NCBI RefSeq assembly: GCF_000372725.1
Contig: NW_005197722.1
Coordinates: forward strand, 212,632 to 276,631
DNA from: Emiliania huxleyi CCMP1516
Taxonomy: Eukaryota; Haptophyta; Isochrysidales; Noelaerhabdaceae
Direction of reading: 5' to 3'
DNA: 64,000 nt
Shown here: in pieces, positions 43,549 to 54,854 of the stretch
How the letters are laid out: the number at the start of each line of letters is the position of its first letter
How positions within the stretch are numbered: position 1 is the stretch's first letter
Notes under the pieces: model-generated
The model's database searches: none
What the model was told of the DNA's origin: nothing
What the model saw: the letters and a program-made list of their open reading frames with translations, nothing else
Program-made: the position numbers and the translations under genes

Positions 43549-43705
43549 CCGACGAGGATCACGGTGCGCTATCTGGGCTCGGAGGTCGGCAAAAAGGTCG
43601 CGCGACCCGACACCAAGGGGGAGGTGCTCGAGCTGGCCGCCAAGAGGCTCAACTTATCTACGCCGGCCTCGCGCATCTTTGCGGCCTCCCCTACGAGCGG
43701 CCTGT
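43549..43705 (+). CDS. Short conserved-looking fragment, ubiquitin-fold-like
   Basis: From ATG 43549: MPTRITVRYLGSEVGKKVAR, then a segment ending KRLNLSTPASRIFAASPTSGL. A basic strand, a G-turn and an LxLAAKRL helix are what doublecortin/KHA-type beta-grasp domains look like, but the match is weak. The downstream frame decays. Probably one exon or a gene relic. Confidence 0.3.
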
Positions 43706-44837
43706 ATTGCACCATAGGTCGTCGGCTTTGCCGACCGACGGGCGACGTGGACGGGACACAGCGACTCGAAGGGACGTGCGAGCCACGTACCCGAACAAGC
43801 ACTGAGAACGGGGCATTCCACCCGCACTGTTGCACTGGTGGGATAGGGTCGATTCCGCATGGTACGGGACCCCTCGATCGTCTCGCCCTCCCTCACTGGT
43901 GTGTTCATTGGGGGGAGCAATACGAGTAGGGACGGGCGAGGGAGGGCGGGCGCTACCCACGGGCAACTACACGCCGGAGGTTCGACGACGACTACTCGCC
44001 GCCCGGGTCGTTTGGGGCGCGCGGCTCCGTCGAGGACCGGGCGCGCCCCTTACCCGGCGCGGCGTAGGTCCCACTCTGACGTAAAGAGGGGAGGCACGGA
44101 CGACAGCCCATCCATCCCCTGGCGCTTAGCCCCGTGCAACGGCGGTCCGGCAGGCAGCCCCCAAGGCCCCCCGGGCCGCTGCGGGTTTGGGAGTTATGCT
44201 TAGGCACAGCTTCGGCGATGGCAGCCCCTTCCTGGGGTGTTGCATAGGCGGGGAGTCTCCCCCGCTGGTCTCCTCCTTCCCATTTTTTCGTTTCTTTTGA
44301 GAGCAGGACGCCGGGCTTGTCTTTCTTGTATGTGCGTGTCGGGCCTGGGTGTGTGCGCGGGGCAGAGAGGGGCAGGGGCGTGCGGGGCGGAGGCCCAACG
44401 TCGGACGGCTTGTCGGGGCCGGAGAATTCGAGGGGGGGAAGAGGAGGGGGGAATGGGCAGTCGGCGTTGGGGTAGCAGCGCCAGGGCGTACGGGGTAGCC
44501 GTCACTCTCCTGCCTCGAAAGGGCGGGGCTGTCCCGGAAAGTGAGAAACGCCGGGCAGCGTGGCGCACAACTGAAACCTCCCATACGTGTTTGGTGTTCC
44601 TCCTTTGCTGTCCCATCTCCTCATCTCTTTCCCGCCTGGGCGGGGCAGCGGGCGGGCGCGCGGTGCGGTGTGGCGTGTGCATGTGTGCGACTGCGACGGA
44701 GGACCGCTCGCAAGGGACCATTGGGTGTAATATTAACAACGAAGGCGCTCTCAAATAAAAAGACGATGATGATTTCAGCGTGATCGAGCGTGAACGCCAA
44801 TTCCCCCGCCATTGAATTATCGCGAGCGTACCCGGGT
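43706..44837. other. No gene seen
   Basis: GC-rich with G- and C-runs; open frames on both strands are compositional. AATAAA occurs at 44753, shortly before the proline dehydrogenase gene. Confidence 0.5.
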
Positions 44838-46130
44838 ATGCTCGTTGCGCCTCCCGTCTGGACGGCGCGTGGCCTCGCCGCTCTCTCCTCTCCGCGGCTG
44901 GCCCAATCGGCGGCTGTGCTCCACCTCTGCGGCAGTCGCCTCCTCGTGAACGGCGCGGTGGCCCTGCTACGGGCGGCCTCCTCGCGGCCGGCAGCAGGTC
45001 TGCCGCTACTTTGGGCAATGAAGCAGACCGCGTTTCGGCACTTCACGGCCGGTGAATCACTCGCTGACGTGCGAGCCGCGGCCGCGACGCTTGCGCCTGC
45101 CGGGGTGCGGATGATTGTCGACCACAGCACGGAGGAGTCGGAGGCTGCGGATGCGCGGCAAGCCAATCTGCGTGCCAAGGTCGCGCTCCTGGGCAAGCTT
45201 CGGGCGGAGCTGGCGGGCGAGTGCGTCTTTGTGCCGATCAAGCTGACCGCCCTCGCCTCGCCCACGCTGCTCGAGCGACTCACCGTGGGCGCCGGCCGGC
45301 TCGGCGGCGGCGGCGGCGGCTGCGGCGGTGGATGCCCAGAGGCTCTGCGCGCGGCGGCCGAGGCGGCCACGCTCACGGCCGCCGAGGAGGGCGAGCTCGA
45401 GGAGGGCCTCGCCCTGCTGCGCGCCCTGGCTGCGGCTGCGCGCGAGGAGGGCATCTCGCTGCTGCTCGACGCGGAGCAGACTCACCGACAACCTGGCATC
45501 ACGCTTCTAGCGCGGCTGCTCGCCTCCGAGTTCAACGCGCCCGGCGCGGAGCGGCCGGTGGTGTACCACACGGTGCAGGCGTACTTACGCAGCGCGGAGT
45601 ACGAAGTGGAGGCGGAGCTTGAGGCCGCGCGCGGGGGCGGCTACTCGTTCGCGGCCAAGCTTGTGCGCGGCGCGTACCGCCACACGGAGCTGTCGCGTGC
45701 GCCCGCGGCGCTGCAGCCGAGCAAGAGCCACACCGACGCCGCGTACGACACGTGTGCCAGGACGCTGCTCCGGGCGGTGGCCGAGGCGCCGCCGGCCAGC
45801 CCGAGTCGCCGGGCCGCGCTGCTGCTCGCGACACACAACCGCGCTTCTGCGCGCGCGGTGGCCGAGGAAGTGGACGCGCTCAAGCTGCCGCGCTCCGACC
45901 CGTGTGTGCACTTGGCGCAGATACAGGGCATGGCCGACGACCTCACCCTCACTCTCGGGCTAATGGGGTACAACGCGCTCAAGCTGATGCCGTACGGACA
46001 CTTCGACGAGGTGCTGCCGTGGCTGCTGCGGCGGCTCGAGGAGAACCAGGACGCGCTCGGCGCGGCGGGCGAGGAGCGGCCCCTCCTAAAGAGAAATCGG
46101 AGTCTGGCGACGAGATCGATACGGCTTTAA
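44838..46130 (+). CDS. PRODH: Proline dehydrogenase, FAD-dependent, mitochondrial
   Basis: Oxidises L-proline to pyrroline-5-carboxylate and passes electrons to the respiratory chain. It is a single intronless frame of about 430 residues from ATG 44838. Family signatures in order: FVPIKLTAL, SLLLDAEQTHRQPGI (barrel strand with Asp), VYHTVQAYLR, AAKLVRGAYRHTE (the KLVRGAY motif), SKSHTDAAYDTCARTLL, LLLATHNRAS, VHLAQIQGMADDLTLTL and GYNALKLMPYGHFDEVLPWL with a C-terminal RRLEENQDAL. The length fits the eukaryotic/mitochondrial Put1 type. The N-terminus (MLVAPPVWTARGLAALSSPR) is basic and non-acidic, consistent with a transit peptide. The frame is open upstream of the ATG, but those residues add no homology. 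No EF-hand insert is seen. Confidence 0.92.
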   Translation: MLVAPPVWTARGLAALSSPRLAQSAAVLHLCGSRLLVNGAVALLRAASSRPAAGLPLLWAMKQTAFRHFTAGESLADVRAAAATLAPAGVRMIVDHSTEESEAADARQANLRAKVALLGKLRAELAGECVFVPIKLTALASPTLLERLTVGAGRLGGGGGGCGGGCPEALRAAAEAATLTAAEEGELEEGLALLRALAAAAREEGISLLLDAEQTHRQPGITLLARLLASEFNAPGAERPVVYHTVQAYLRSAEYEVEAELEAARGGGYSFAAKLVRGAYRHTELSRAPAALQPSKSHTDAAYDTCARTLLRAVAEAPPASPSRRAALLLATHNRASARAVAEEVDALKLPRSDPCVHLAQIQGMADDLTLTLGLMGYNALKLMPYGHFDEVLPWLLRRLEENQDALGAAGEERPLLKRNRSLATRSIRL

Positions 46131-46480
46131 AAGAAGTGCATCGTTTCCTCTGAGGTGCCTCAGAGGTGCACTACACCTCTGGAGGTGTACTTCAGAGGTG
46201 TACTTCAGAAGCAGAGCTGACGTCAGTCTGTGCGCGCTCCCTCTCTCCTCGTCGAATGCTGTTGACAAGCTGCCCCCAGCAGGCGTCTTGACGGGTATCA
46301 AAATTCTTCGTCCCTACAAAAGAGGCCAACGGACCCGAGAACGACCCTATCCAGTGCTCAAGTGCTCAAGATATGGTTGATCAAAGTTGTAACACCGTCA
46401 CAAAAGTGATGCACGTATTGGGAGCGCGACTGGGGGGCCGAAGCCACTACTTACTTGGCGCCACCCGAGCGCTCACATGG
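46131..46480. other. 3' flank of the proline dehydrogenase gene with short repeats
   Basis: CAGAGGTGCACTACACCTCTGGAGG and near copies (AGAGGTGTACTTCAGA) recur four times between 46150 and 46215. No further gene is seen up to the TIR element. Confidence 0.6.
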
Positions 46481-47253
46481 CCACTAGTTTATCTGGGCTT
46501 CTCCACCTGACCCAAGCATCTGCACCGTGAGGTGTGATACATTGGCGCGTAAAGGGTCAGTCTGGAGTCGCGTGCCTCCACAACGGAAGAGCTACGCAGT
46601 ACCTGACATCCCCTGGGGTCTTGCCACTAAAGGCGGAGGGTTGGGACTCAAACAGCTTGGACGAACTGCAGGTCCGGAGGTAACCGCAAACGTCCTGCAG
46701 CCGGCCGCGGCGCCGTAAGGGTTCGCACCTCAGACCAAGTAGAGAGAGAGGTGGAGCTCACCACACGTGGAGCACCTACCGCCGCGTAAACGACGCGGGA
46801 GTCTCCCCCGCATAAAGAGGGGGGGAGAGGTAAGAAGGGCCGACGACAGGACCCATTACGCGAGCAGAGGCTGGAGCTGACATCGCCGTGAGAGCCACGG
46901 TGAATCCCATGCTAGCGTGAGAGCTTAGCATGCCACCAAGGAGAGGGTGGGTGGGAACCAAAGAGAGATGGCGCAGCCGGAGGGCTGGCGCCGTCAGAGA
47001 GGATGGAGCGGCCACAGAGGTGGCGCGGCATCAGGTCCCATGAGCAGGGAGAGAGCGCAGCGAGAGCGCCGCGCATGAGGAGCGAGGGCCAAGCGCGCTC
47101 GCGAAAGTAGGCGGCGAAAGCGCGCACCAGCTGAAGTGCAAGTTTGGTGTTCACAGCAGCGGAGGCTGAGTGAAGACCGCATGCGATGTGCGCGAGGGCA
47201 CACGAGAGGGACTCAGGAGAGGTATCCGTGAGTATCCTACGATAAACTAGTGG
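46481..47253. mobile_element. TIR element, copy A (773 bp, non-autonomous)
   Basis: The ends CCACTAGTTTATC and GATAAACTAGTGG are 13-bp inverted repeats. Its left 128 bp recur at 47291-47425, and its right half (about 46955-47250) recurs at about 48307-48523 and 48736-48820, so a longer relative lies immediately downstream. No transposase is recognised. No certain target duplication is visible. Confidence 0.65.
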
Positions 47254-47529
47254 CCTGCCACGAGTTGGGGCCCCACCCCAATCGTTATCGGCGGACTAGT
47301 TTATCTCGGCTTCTCCACATGACCCAAGCATCTGCACCGTGAGGTGTGATACATTGGCGCGTAAAGGGTCAGTCTGGAGTCGCGTGCCTCCACAACGGAA
47401 GAGCTACGCAGTACCTGACATCCCAACGCAGAGTGGAGGGAGCGGGTGCAGACGGACCTCGCATCCCAATGAAGCCAGAAGAGGGGCAGATGCGCTCGTG
47501 ACGAGGAGCGACCCCAGCGCCCGCCACGC

Positions 47530-47960
47530 CACGCCACGCCGCCCGCCACGCCACGCCGCCCACGAGGCGGCACACGAGGCGAGGCTCGAGCGACAAAGAG
47601 CGAGACGAGGCTCACTCGAGGCGGCGGCAGAGACGGCCGCCCACCACGCCACGCCACCCACGAGGCGGCACACGAGACGAGGCTCGAGTAGACGAAGAGC
47701 GAGACGAGGCTCACACGAGGCGGCGGCAGAGACAGCCGCCCACCACGCCACGCCGCCCACGAGGCGGCACACGAGACGAGGCTCGAGTAGACGAAGAGCG
47801 AGACGAGGCTCACACGAGGCGGCGGCAGAGACAGCCGCCCGCCACGCCACGCCGCCCACGAGGCGGCACACGAGGCGAGGCTCGAGCGACAAAGAGCGAG
47901 ACGAGGCTCACTCGAGGCGGTGATAGAGACAGCCGCCCGCCCGCCACGCCGCCCATGAGG
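47530..47960. repeat. About 100-bp tandem repeat, four copies
   Basis: CACGAGGCGGCACACGAG recurs near 47557, 47657, 47757 and 47857, each followed by ACGAGGCTCGAG and AGCGAGACGAGGCTCAC. The units are near-identical except the first and last. Confidence 0.85.
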
Positions 47961-48519
47961 GCGAACGAGGCGAGGCTTGAGCAGACAAAGAGAGCGAGAC
48001 GAGGCTCACTCGAAGAGCAGCAAGCGCCGCTGCACGGGCGGAGCAAGTGCCGGAGTGTTGCCTTGGATAGAGATGTCCCAGAGCAGCCCACTCTTGGTGC
48101 TGCTGTTGCATCACGTCTCGTGGCGTGCTTCTCCTTTCTCTCTGGACCCGCCGGCGATAAGCTCTGCTGTCATGTTGCCGTCGTGGCAGAGCCGAGGCGA
48201 CCACGAGAGCGCCACAAGCGCGGCAGACGAGGCCGCCGCCCATCGTGTACTGCTGCCCAGAACAGTCGCCAGCGACAGCAAGAATGGCGCAGACACAGAT
48301 TCTGTGCCAACCAAAGAGAGATGGCGCAGCCGGAGGGCTGGCGCCGTCAGAGAGGATGGAGCGGCCACAGAGGTGGCGCGGCATCAGGTCCCATGAGCAG
48401 GGAGAGAGCGCAGCGAGAGCGCCGCGCATGAGGAGCGAGGGCCAAGCGCGCTCGCGAAAGTAGGCGGCGAAAGCGCGCACCAGCGAAGTGCAAGTTTGGT
48501 GTTCACAGCAGCGGAGGCT

Positions 48520-48688
<169 letters not shown>

Positions 48689-48820
48689 TCACGTCACTGC
48701 ATCCTCCGCCGGTTCCTCACTCACTCACACGGAGGCTGAGTGAAGACCGCCATGCGATGTGCGCGAGGGCACACGAGAGGGACTCAGGAGAGGTATCCGT
48801 GAGTATCCTACGATAAACTC

Positions 48821-51119
48821 GCCCTCGGCGTCAACATGATTTTCAGTCAGGCAGCTGCAGTGGCCACCGCCATGGCTGGCATGACCTCTTCCCGAGGTCG
48901 GTCGCACTCGTTTGACAGCCGGGCCGACGGCTACGGCCGCGGCGAGGGCTGCCACGCTGCAGTGTTGCAGCCAAGCGGCGATGGCGACACGCCGGGGCTC
49001 TCCCTCCTCGGCAGCTGCGTGCGGCAGGACGGCAAGAGCGCGAGCCTCACCGCGCCCAACGGGCAGGCGCAGCAGGCGCTGCTGCGGGCCGCCCTCGCCG
49101 ACGGAGGCGTCGAGCCCGCCGCCCTCTCGTGCTACGAGGCGCACGGCACCGGCACGCCGCTCGGCGACCCGATCGAGGTGCGCTCGCTGGCGGCGGCGGT
49201 GCTGGCTGCGCGCGCGCCGTCGCCGCCGCTCTGCGTGGGCAGCCTCAAGGCGAACTGCGGCCACGCCGAGCCTGCGGCGGGGCTGGCGGGGCTGCTTCGG
49301 CTGGCGGCGGGGCTGCTCGAGGCAAAGGCGCCGCCCAACGCGCAGCTGCGGCGCATCAACCCGCACGTCGGCTCTGCGGTGGAGGGCGAGGCGTGCGCTC
49401 TGCCGACGCAGCTGGCTCGAGGGCTGGATGCCGCGGCGGGCGGGAGGGGCGGCGTGAGCTCGTTTGGGTACAGCGGCACCATCGCTCACGCCGTGCTCGA
49501 GGCGGCGCCTGCAGTATCGGCCCTACCTCTGTCCCTGCCTCCTCTCGTGTACAAGCGCCGCGCGTTCCCCTGGTACGAGGCAAAGGACAAGGGGCCGGCA
49601 CCGAGCTGCAGACTGGCTGGCAGCATGCGAGCATCCTCTGCCCTCCGCCGCCTCCGCCGCCTGCCCGATGCGGCTGTGCTCGTCCAGCTGCAAAGCCTTG
49701 CCCTCGACGCGAGCGAGGAGCTGAGTGAATGGCTCCGGGCCCGACGAGAGCCTCTCGTGCTCCTCTGCCGAGGGCCGGTGGGCGGCGCGGGCGCGCTCCT
49801 CCTCCTCGACGATGCTACGGTGGTCGTCGCAGACACCACCTTCACCCTCTCCGTCCAGCCAGAGGGCTCTGTGCGCCTCAAGAGGCGGCCTGCGGGGATA
49901 GCGACAGCCACAACGCTTTCGGCGTCCGGCGCAGCACGAGCTGGCCTGGTGGACTCGACCCTCTCGCCCGCCACTGCGGCCGCCGAGTCTCGCCGCCTCG
50001 TGCAACGCCTCTCCTCTCTTCCTGCTCCGCTCTTGAAGACGTGCCGCTCACTCCTTCCTGCGCCGACTGTCGACGCCGCACTCGTTGCGATGGGCTCGCT
50101 CTTTCCCCATCCGCCACGCTCCATCGGCAGGCGGCTGGTGCGGCTCTACGTCGATGGCGAGTCGAAGGTGGCGGTGGTGGAGCTGAACGACCCGTCGCGC
50201 ATGAACAGCTTCTCGACGGAGCTCGCCGAGGACGTGGCGGAGGCGGCGGCGAGCATCGGCCGTGACCCGCTCGTCAAGGCGATCGTAGACGCTGGTCTTC
50301 GACTTCCCGACGCTGCGGCAGCTCGAGGCGCACCTGTCGGCGAGGGTGGCGTCGGCGGCTGCAGGTCCGCAGCTTGGAGACGGCTCCGCCGCGCTTCAGC
50401 AGCTGCTCGCCTCCCTCGCCGGCGGCGACACGCAGGCCCCCGCCGCCACCGCCGCCCCCTCGGTCAACGTGGCGGCTGTGGTGGTATCGGTGGCGAGCGA
50501 GGTGGCGGGCGGCGAGGTGGACGCCGACGCGCCGCTGATGGAGGCGGGCCTCGACTCGCTCGGCGCCGTCGAGCTGCGCACGCGGCTGGCGTCAGAGCTT
50601 GGCGACGCCTCCCTGCCCGAGACGCTGGTCTTCGACTTCCCGACGCTGCGGCAGCTCGAGGCGCACCTGTCGGCGAGGGTGGCGTCGACCGCTGCTACTC
50701 AATGCCCTGATGGCGCAGCCCTGCTCGCTCAGCTGATGGGACAGGCCTCTGGCGCATCTCACTCAAATCAGAATCAGCTGACACTCCAGCAGATAACTGT
50801 CACAGGGACAAGCTGTGCTCTTGCGGGCGGCATCGCTTCCTATGAGGGGCTGGTAGCCACGACAGCGACTGGTTGCGATCTGGTCAATGAGGTGCCAGCC
50901 ACACGCTGGGACGTCGATTACTCTCCTCCCGGATACGGTGCTGAGGTCCTTGGGCGAGCTCGCCATGGCGGCTTCATGCAGGGCGCAGAGCTCTTTGACA
51001 ACGCTCGATTCAACGTCTCTCCGGCGGAGGCGGCAGCAATGGACCCGCAGCAGCGGCTGCTCCTCGAGCACGGCTATGCAGCGCTGCACGCCTCGGGCTT
51101 CGAGAGGGCCTCGTTGATG
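48821..51119 (+). pseudogene. PKS fragment III, inverted: KS(C-part)-linker-ECH(start)//ACP-KS(N-part)
   Basis: The plus strand, opposite to the other PKS pieces, encodes the second half of a KS (from ALGVNMIFSQAAAVATAMAG; HGTGT and GHAE present, active-site Cys absent), then the same 200-residue linker and the first 55 residues of ECH-a as in the main gene. At about 50286 the sequence jumps to the end of an ACP and the frame changes. A complete ACP ([16 protein letters not shown], about 50500-50690) and the first 120 residues of a KS follow, stopping at about 51119. Relative to the main gene the jump removes most of ECH-a, ECH-b, ECH-c, HCS and nearly all of the first ACP (about 3.6 kb). Identity to the main gene is very high by eye, so the copy is recent. 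It cannot make a working PKS. Confidence 0.88.
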
Positions 51120-52260
51120 TGGCGAGGGCGAGTGAGGACGAGGCGCTCGGATACCGGCAGCCGTGCGAGCTAAAAGAGCAAGAGCCGCCGAGCGGAGTAC
51201 TCCCTTAATGTGGGTAAACCATAAAAGTAGGTTTGAATTCGTCCACGTAAGGCTTGGTGAGTGGTTGGGGTGGCCTCAGGCATCCCCCAAGGGAGCCTCT
51301 GCGGTGCCACATAAGCAGCTTAGTGATTGTCGAGACTTTAAAGTATTCGTGGGAAGAAACGCAAACAAGACAGACGGTATTATGGTCACCAGTAAACCAT
51401 AATTCGACTTTGAGGGATCATATCTCAAAAAGCCGGGAGATAGCATAGCCTTATTGTTGCATATTATGCCACATAAGGTCAAACTTGACCCCACAAGCAT
51501 CAAGAACCCGATGCTCCGGCTCGACTGTGCCGGCACACTGCCTCCTCGCGCCAGCTGCTCGCAGGCCGTCGCGGCCCGTGGTGCACCAGAGAGAGAGGTC
51601 GACACGTTGCCCCCGCCAGTCCGCGCGGCTCAGGCCGGCCAGAAGGTGTGTGGTGGCGGCACCGTGGCAGGATTGCGGAGAAGAGCTCGCCGAACGCGAG
51701 CAGCAGATGGCCAAAGTGTGCCAGCGCGAGAGCCTCGCGAGCGGGCGCAGAAGGAGCTCGCCGTGACACGATGCCGGGCGGTGGTGGTGCTCTGGCGGCT
51801 GTGCACAGTGGGCAAGGTCAGGCTGCAGCAGGGCAGCACGATGGTAGTGCCCTGCTGCAGCCTGGCCTGACATGCACAGGGCGAACAGAGGCGGTACTAT
51901 CGTCTGGCGCTCGTCACCGAACCTGGGCGAACTTCGACCGCCGCCACAGCTCACCACGAGCACGCAGCGACAAAATGTTGACTGTACGGAAGTTGAGGCT
52001 GGTCGAGAGGAAGAGGCTGCCGTGCGAGCCGGCAGCTGGCTGGCTCGCAGCGTGTGTTTTCGGCTTCTTCATTCACTAGCAGGTTGGCTCGCTAGTCGCT
52101 CGCCGGGCCCGCGGCACGCGGCCTATTTTTGCGGTTGATAAGGTGGCACCTTCGACATTGCGTTTCTTTTCTTTATAGGCTGTGTGTGTGTGTGTGTGTG
52201 ACTCACACTTTATAGGCTGTCCTCTATTTAGGATTCCTAAGCTTAAAGGCCCGCTAAACG

Positions 52261-52744
52261 CGCGAGGCGGTGGCGGCGGTGGGGGGGATTGACAGGGGAG
52301 GCGGCGGGATTGACAGGGGATGGGGCGGCCACGAGCGGAGCGGCGGCGAGAGGGGGGGCGGCGGCGAGGCGCCAACGAGCGAGGAGCCCGCGCCATCAGA
52401 GGGACGCGCCGCTGCGAGATGGAGGGCGGCGGTGACGGAGGCAAGGCGCGAGGCGGCGGCGGCGGCGGCGGCGGCGGCGGAGGCGGCGGCGGCGGCGGCG
52501 GCGGCGAGAACGGCGGCACCGAGTTGTCTCGGTGAGCGGAGCGGCGGCAGAAGGAGTAGCAGCTCGCTGTTGAGCGCTTTTGTGCCTTGGAGCCCATGTC
52601 ACTGCGACCGGCGTGCCCGGGAACAGAGATCGCGCGCGCGCCGCCACTCACGACGCGCGCGCGATCTTCGCGGAGTCGGGTCCCCAGAGGGAAGCGGTCT
52701 TCTCGGCCGACGTCCAGCGGCGCGCAAGGAAGCAGGCGCAGCGG
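52261..52744. repeat. Segmental repeat, copy 2 (inside the mariner-like element)
   Basis: Matches 221-741 in the same orientation, slightly shorter because of a contracted GGC run and small deletions. The flanking sequence on both sides differs from copy 1. Confidence 0.8.
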
Positions 52745-53035
52745 TGCACCGCGGCGCGTTGATTCGCGACCACCGTCGGCCGCGGACGGCGGCGGCGTGG
52801 CGGCCGCGGGCGCTCGCGAGACGCGCCGCTCTGCTCTGGTACGGTTCGTTCGACACGTTGTGCCGCCAAAAGCGCAACAGATGCGTGGCGAGCCGCGGCA
52901 CGTCGTTGCTGGCGCTGGTGGTTTGAGGTAGGCATAGTCCAGAGCAAGGTGGACGAGTCGAGAGCTTCAGCTGGCCGAGGGTGCCTCCTTTGTGCTCTTT
53001 GTGCACGAAATGGGAAATATAAATATATCTCTTCG

Positions 53036-54022
53036 ATCTCTTAAGTGCCGGCCCGAAGATCCGCCCGAGGATCTTCGGCGCAGGGCGCCGTCACCGGCCC
53101 CATGAGCCGCCTGCGAGGCCATTCAGTGCTCATGTGGCACGGCCTGAGCAGGCCTAGCAATGCCTCGGGCCGACCGGCGCCCAGAATTGTTGGTGCTGGC
53201 CAGCAACGTGGCCGGCGAGTGCCGTCGTTGCATTGGTGGCGACCACCGCAGAAGCGGTCAGCAGGTGGGAAGGCATCGCTCTCTTTGTAAGGATATTGTC
53301 CGTATTCATTGTCTGGTCAATACTTCTGCCTGGATGGCACCTGTGTGCCCAACATGGCGACCCTCGGCCTCCCTCGTGAGTCCACCTCACGCTGATCATT
53401 CTCGAGAGAGATTTTTAGCAATACCAAACAACTCTAACACTCACACGTAATTTGGGGCCTGGAGCCCTGTTTGTCATTCTCGTGCTAGCTCAAAAGCCGA
53501 GAAGTGGTCCACCGACACCAGGAGGAGCGCAACCATCATGGCTGCAGCCTCAGACTGACCGGGTTAGGTCATATTCCCGGCGTGGTGGCCCAGAAGCGCG
53601 ACATTTGCTGCCCGCAGAGCGCTAGCAGCCCACTCTCCGGCACGTCTGTGCGTCGTGCGGGGCTGAACTTCAGGCACGCTGCACGCGGCTTATCGTCGAG
53701 AAGAGCTCAACCCCGGCCAGTGAGTGATGGATCTGATCATAATCAATCCCTAGTGTGCTGGGGGGCTCACAGATCAGCCGTTCAGAGCTCTGATATTGGT
53801 TCCCGGCAGAAGATCCTCCAGAGGATCTTCTGCCGTCGGCCAAAAACCGTGTTCAAACGAGACACAATGACCCAACAATGACCCCCACGGCCAGCCTGGA
53901 CATGCAGCCGACCCGGCCTGGCCAGCTGGGCCATCGGGGCGGCCGCCATCGGCCGTAGGACCGCGCTGCGGTGCCGAAAGGGGCTGGAAGATCCGCCAGC
54001 GCCTCTTCGGCACTTAAGAGAT
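53036..54022. mobile_element. Nested 987-bp inverted-repeat element
   Basis: ATCTCTTAAGTGCCG at 53036-53050 is the reverse complement of 54008-54022. Just inside each end is a GAAGATCCGCC motif. A separate perfect hairpin, GGCAGAAGATCCTC...GAGGATCTTCTGCC, lies at about 53805-53834. No target duplication or coding capacity is evident. Confidence 0.55.
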
Positions 54023-54144
54023 AGTAGCCGACTTTCGTTTACCCACACTAAGCGAGTAGCCGACTCGCTCACGAAGGTTGGAGATGGGCTTCTTCTGTTC
54101 ATAGTACCGTATACGGTACTATGGTTTACCCACATTAAGGGAGT

Positions 54145-54854
54145 AGCGAGACCGCAACTTGCGACACGCGATGAGGTGGGAGGGGTAGTGCCGGGGCTAG
54201 GAGAGATGGAGGGCTCACCCCCGAGGCACGGCGCGTGGGTAAGAGACGCCGAACTCCAGGAGGATCCGCTTACGCGCTTCCTACTGCGGTGGGACGAATT
54301 TGAGGTCGAGACACGGGCGCTGTCCGACAGAAACGGGACGCAGGTCATGATGTTCTCGAGGTTCTCGAGGTGGATATCCTTTGGCCGCGTTGGGTAGCGA
54401 GGATTGGTGTAACCCGAGCCACGGAGGCGTGTTTTCTGACGGCCGACCGTCAGTGCACGGAGTTGCCCCTTCTCCGACTGCCCCGGCTAGTTCACGAGTT
54501 TCGCGGGAGTGACCCCATGCATGCGTCAAACCGGAGACCTAGCGCGGGTGGGTTAGAGGGGGGGTCGCTGCAGGGAAGGCCTGTGTAAGAAGCCGATCCC
54601 CGTACTTCGCCCCGCTCCTCCCCATCGGGCCGCGTGAGCGGCCACGCCTCGCAGATTCATGATGATAAACAAACTTTAGTTTGTGCTAGTGAACTGAGGA
54701 GAAGCGGGTCGAGCCTCGGCGCAGAGGGCAGCGCCCGCCGCTGCCCGCCGCTTTGTGCGCGGGACATCCGAGCGCCACGAGGCTCCTGACACAGCTCCCG
54801 ACTAGCGTCGGCTCCTGCTCAGACAGGCGCCAACCTATCAGTTCTCAAAGCGAG
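54145..54854. other. No gene seen
   Basis: Right flank of the mariner-like element and 5' flank of the next ORF; plus-strand frames are short. Nothing recognisable. Confidence 0.5.

Larger units (their letters stand above)
51198..54143. mobile_element. Mariner/Stowaway-like element, 2.9 kb, TA-flanked, with captured sequence
   Basis: Its ends are 24-bp perfect inverted repeats beginning CTCCCTTAATGTGGGTAAAC and are flanked by TA on both sides (51196-51197 and 54144-54145). A TA duplication with CTCCCT-type ends is characteristic of Tc1/mariner and Stowaway elements. A degenerate second end-like sequence lies at about 54042-54066. No DDE/D transposase is recognisable in any frame. The interior holds a copy of the GGC-rich block from the window start (52261-52744) and a nested 987-bp inverted-repeat unit (53036-54022). 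Confidence 0.8.
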
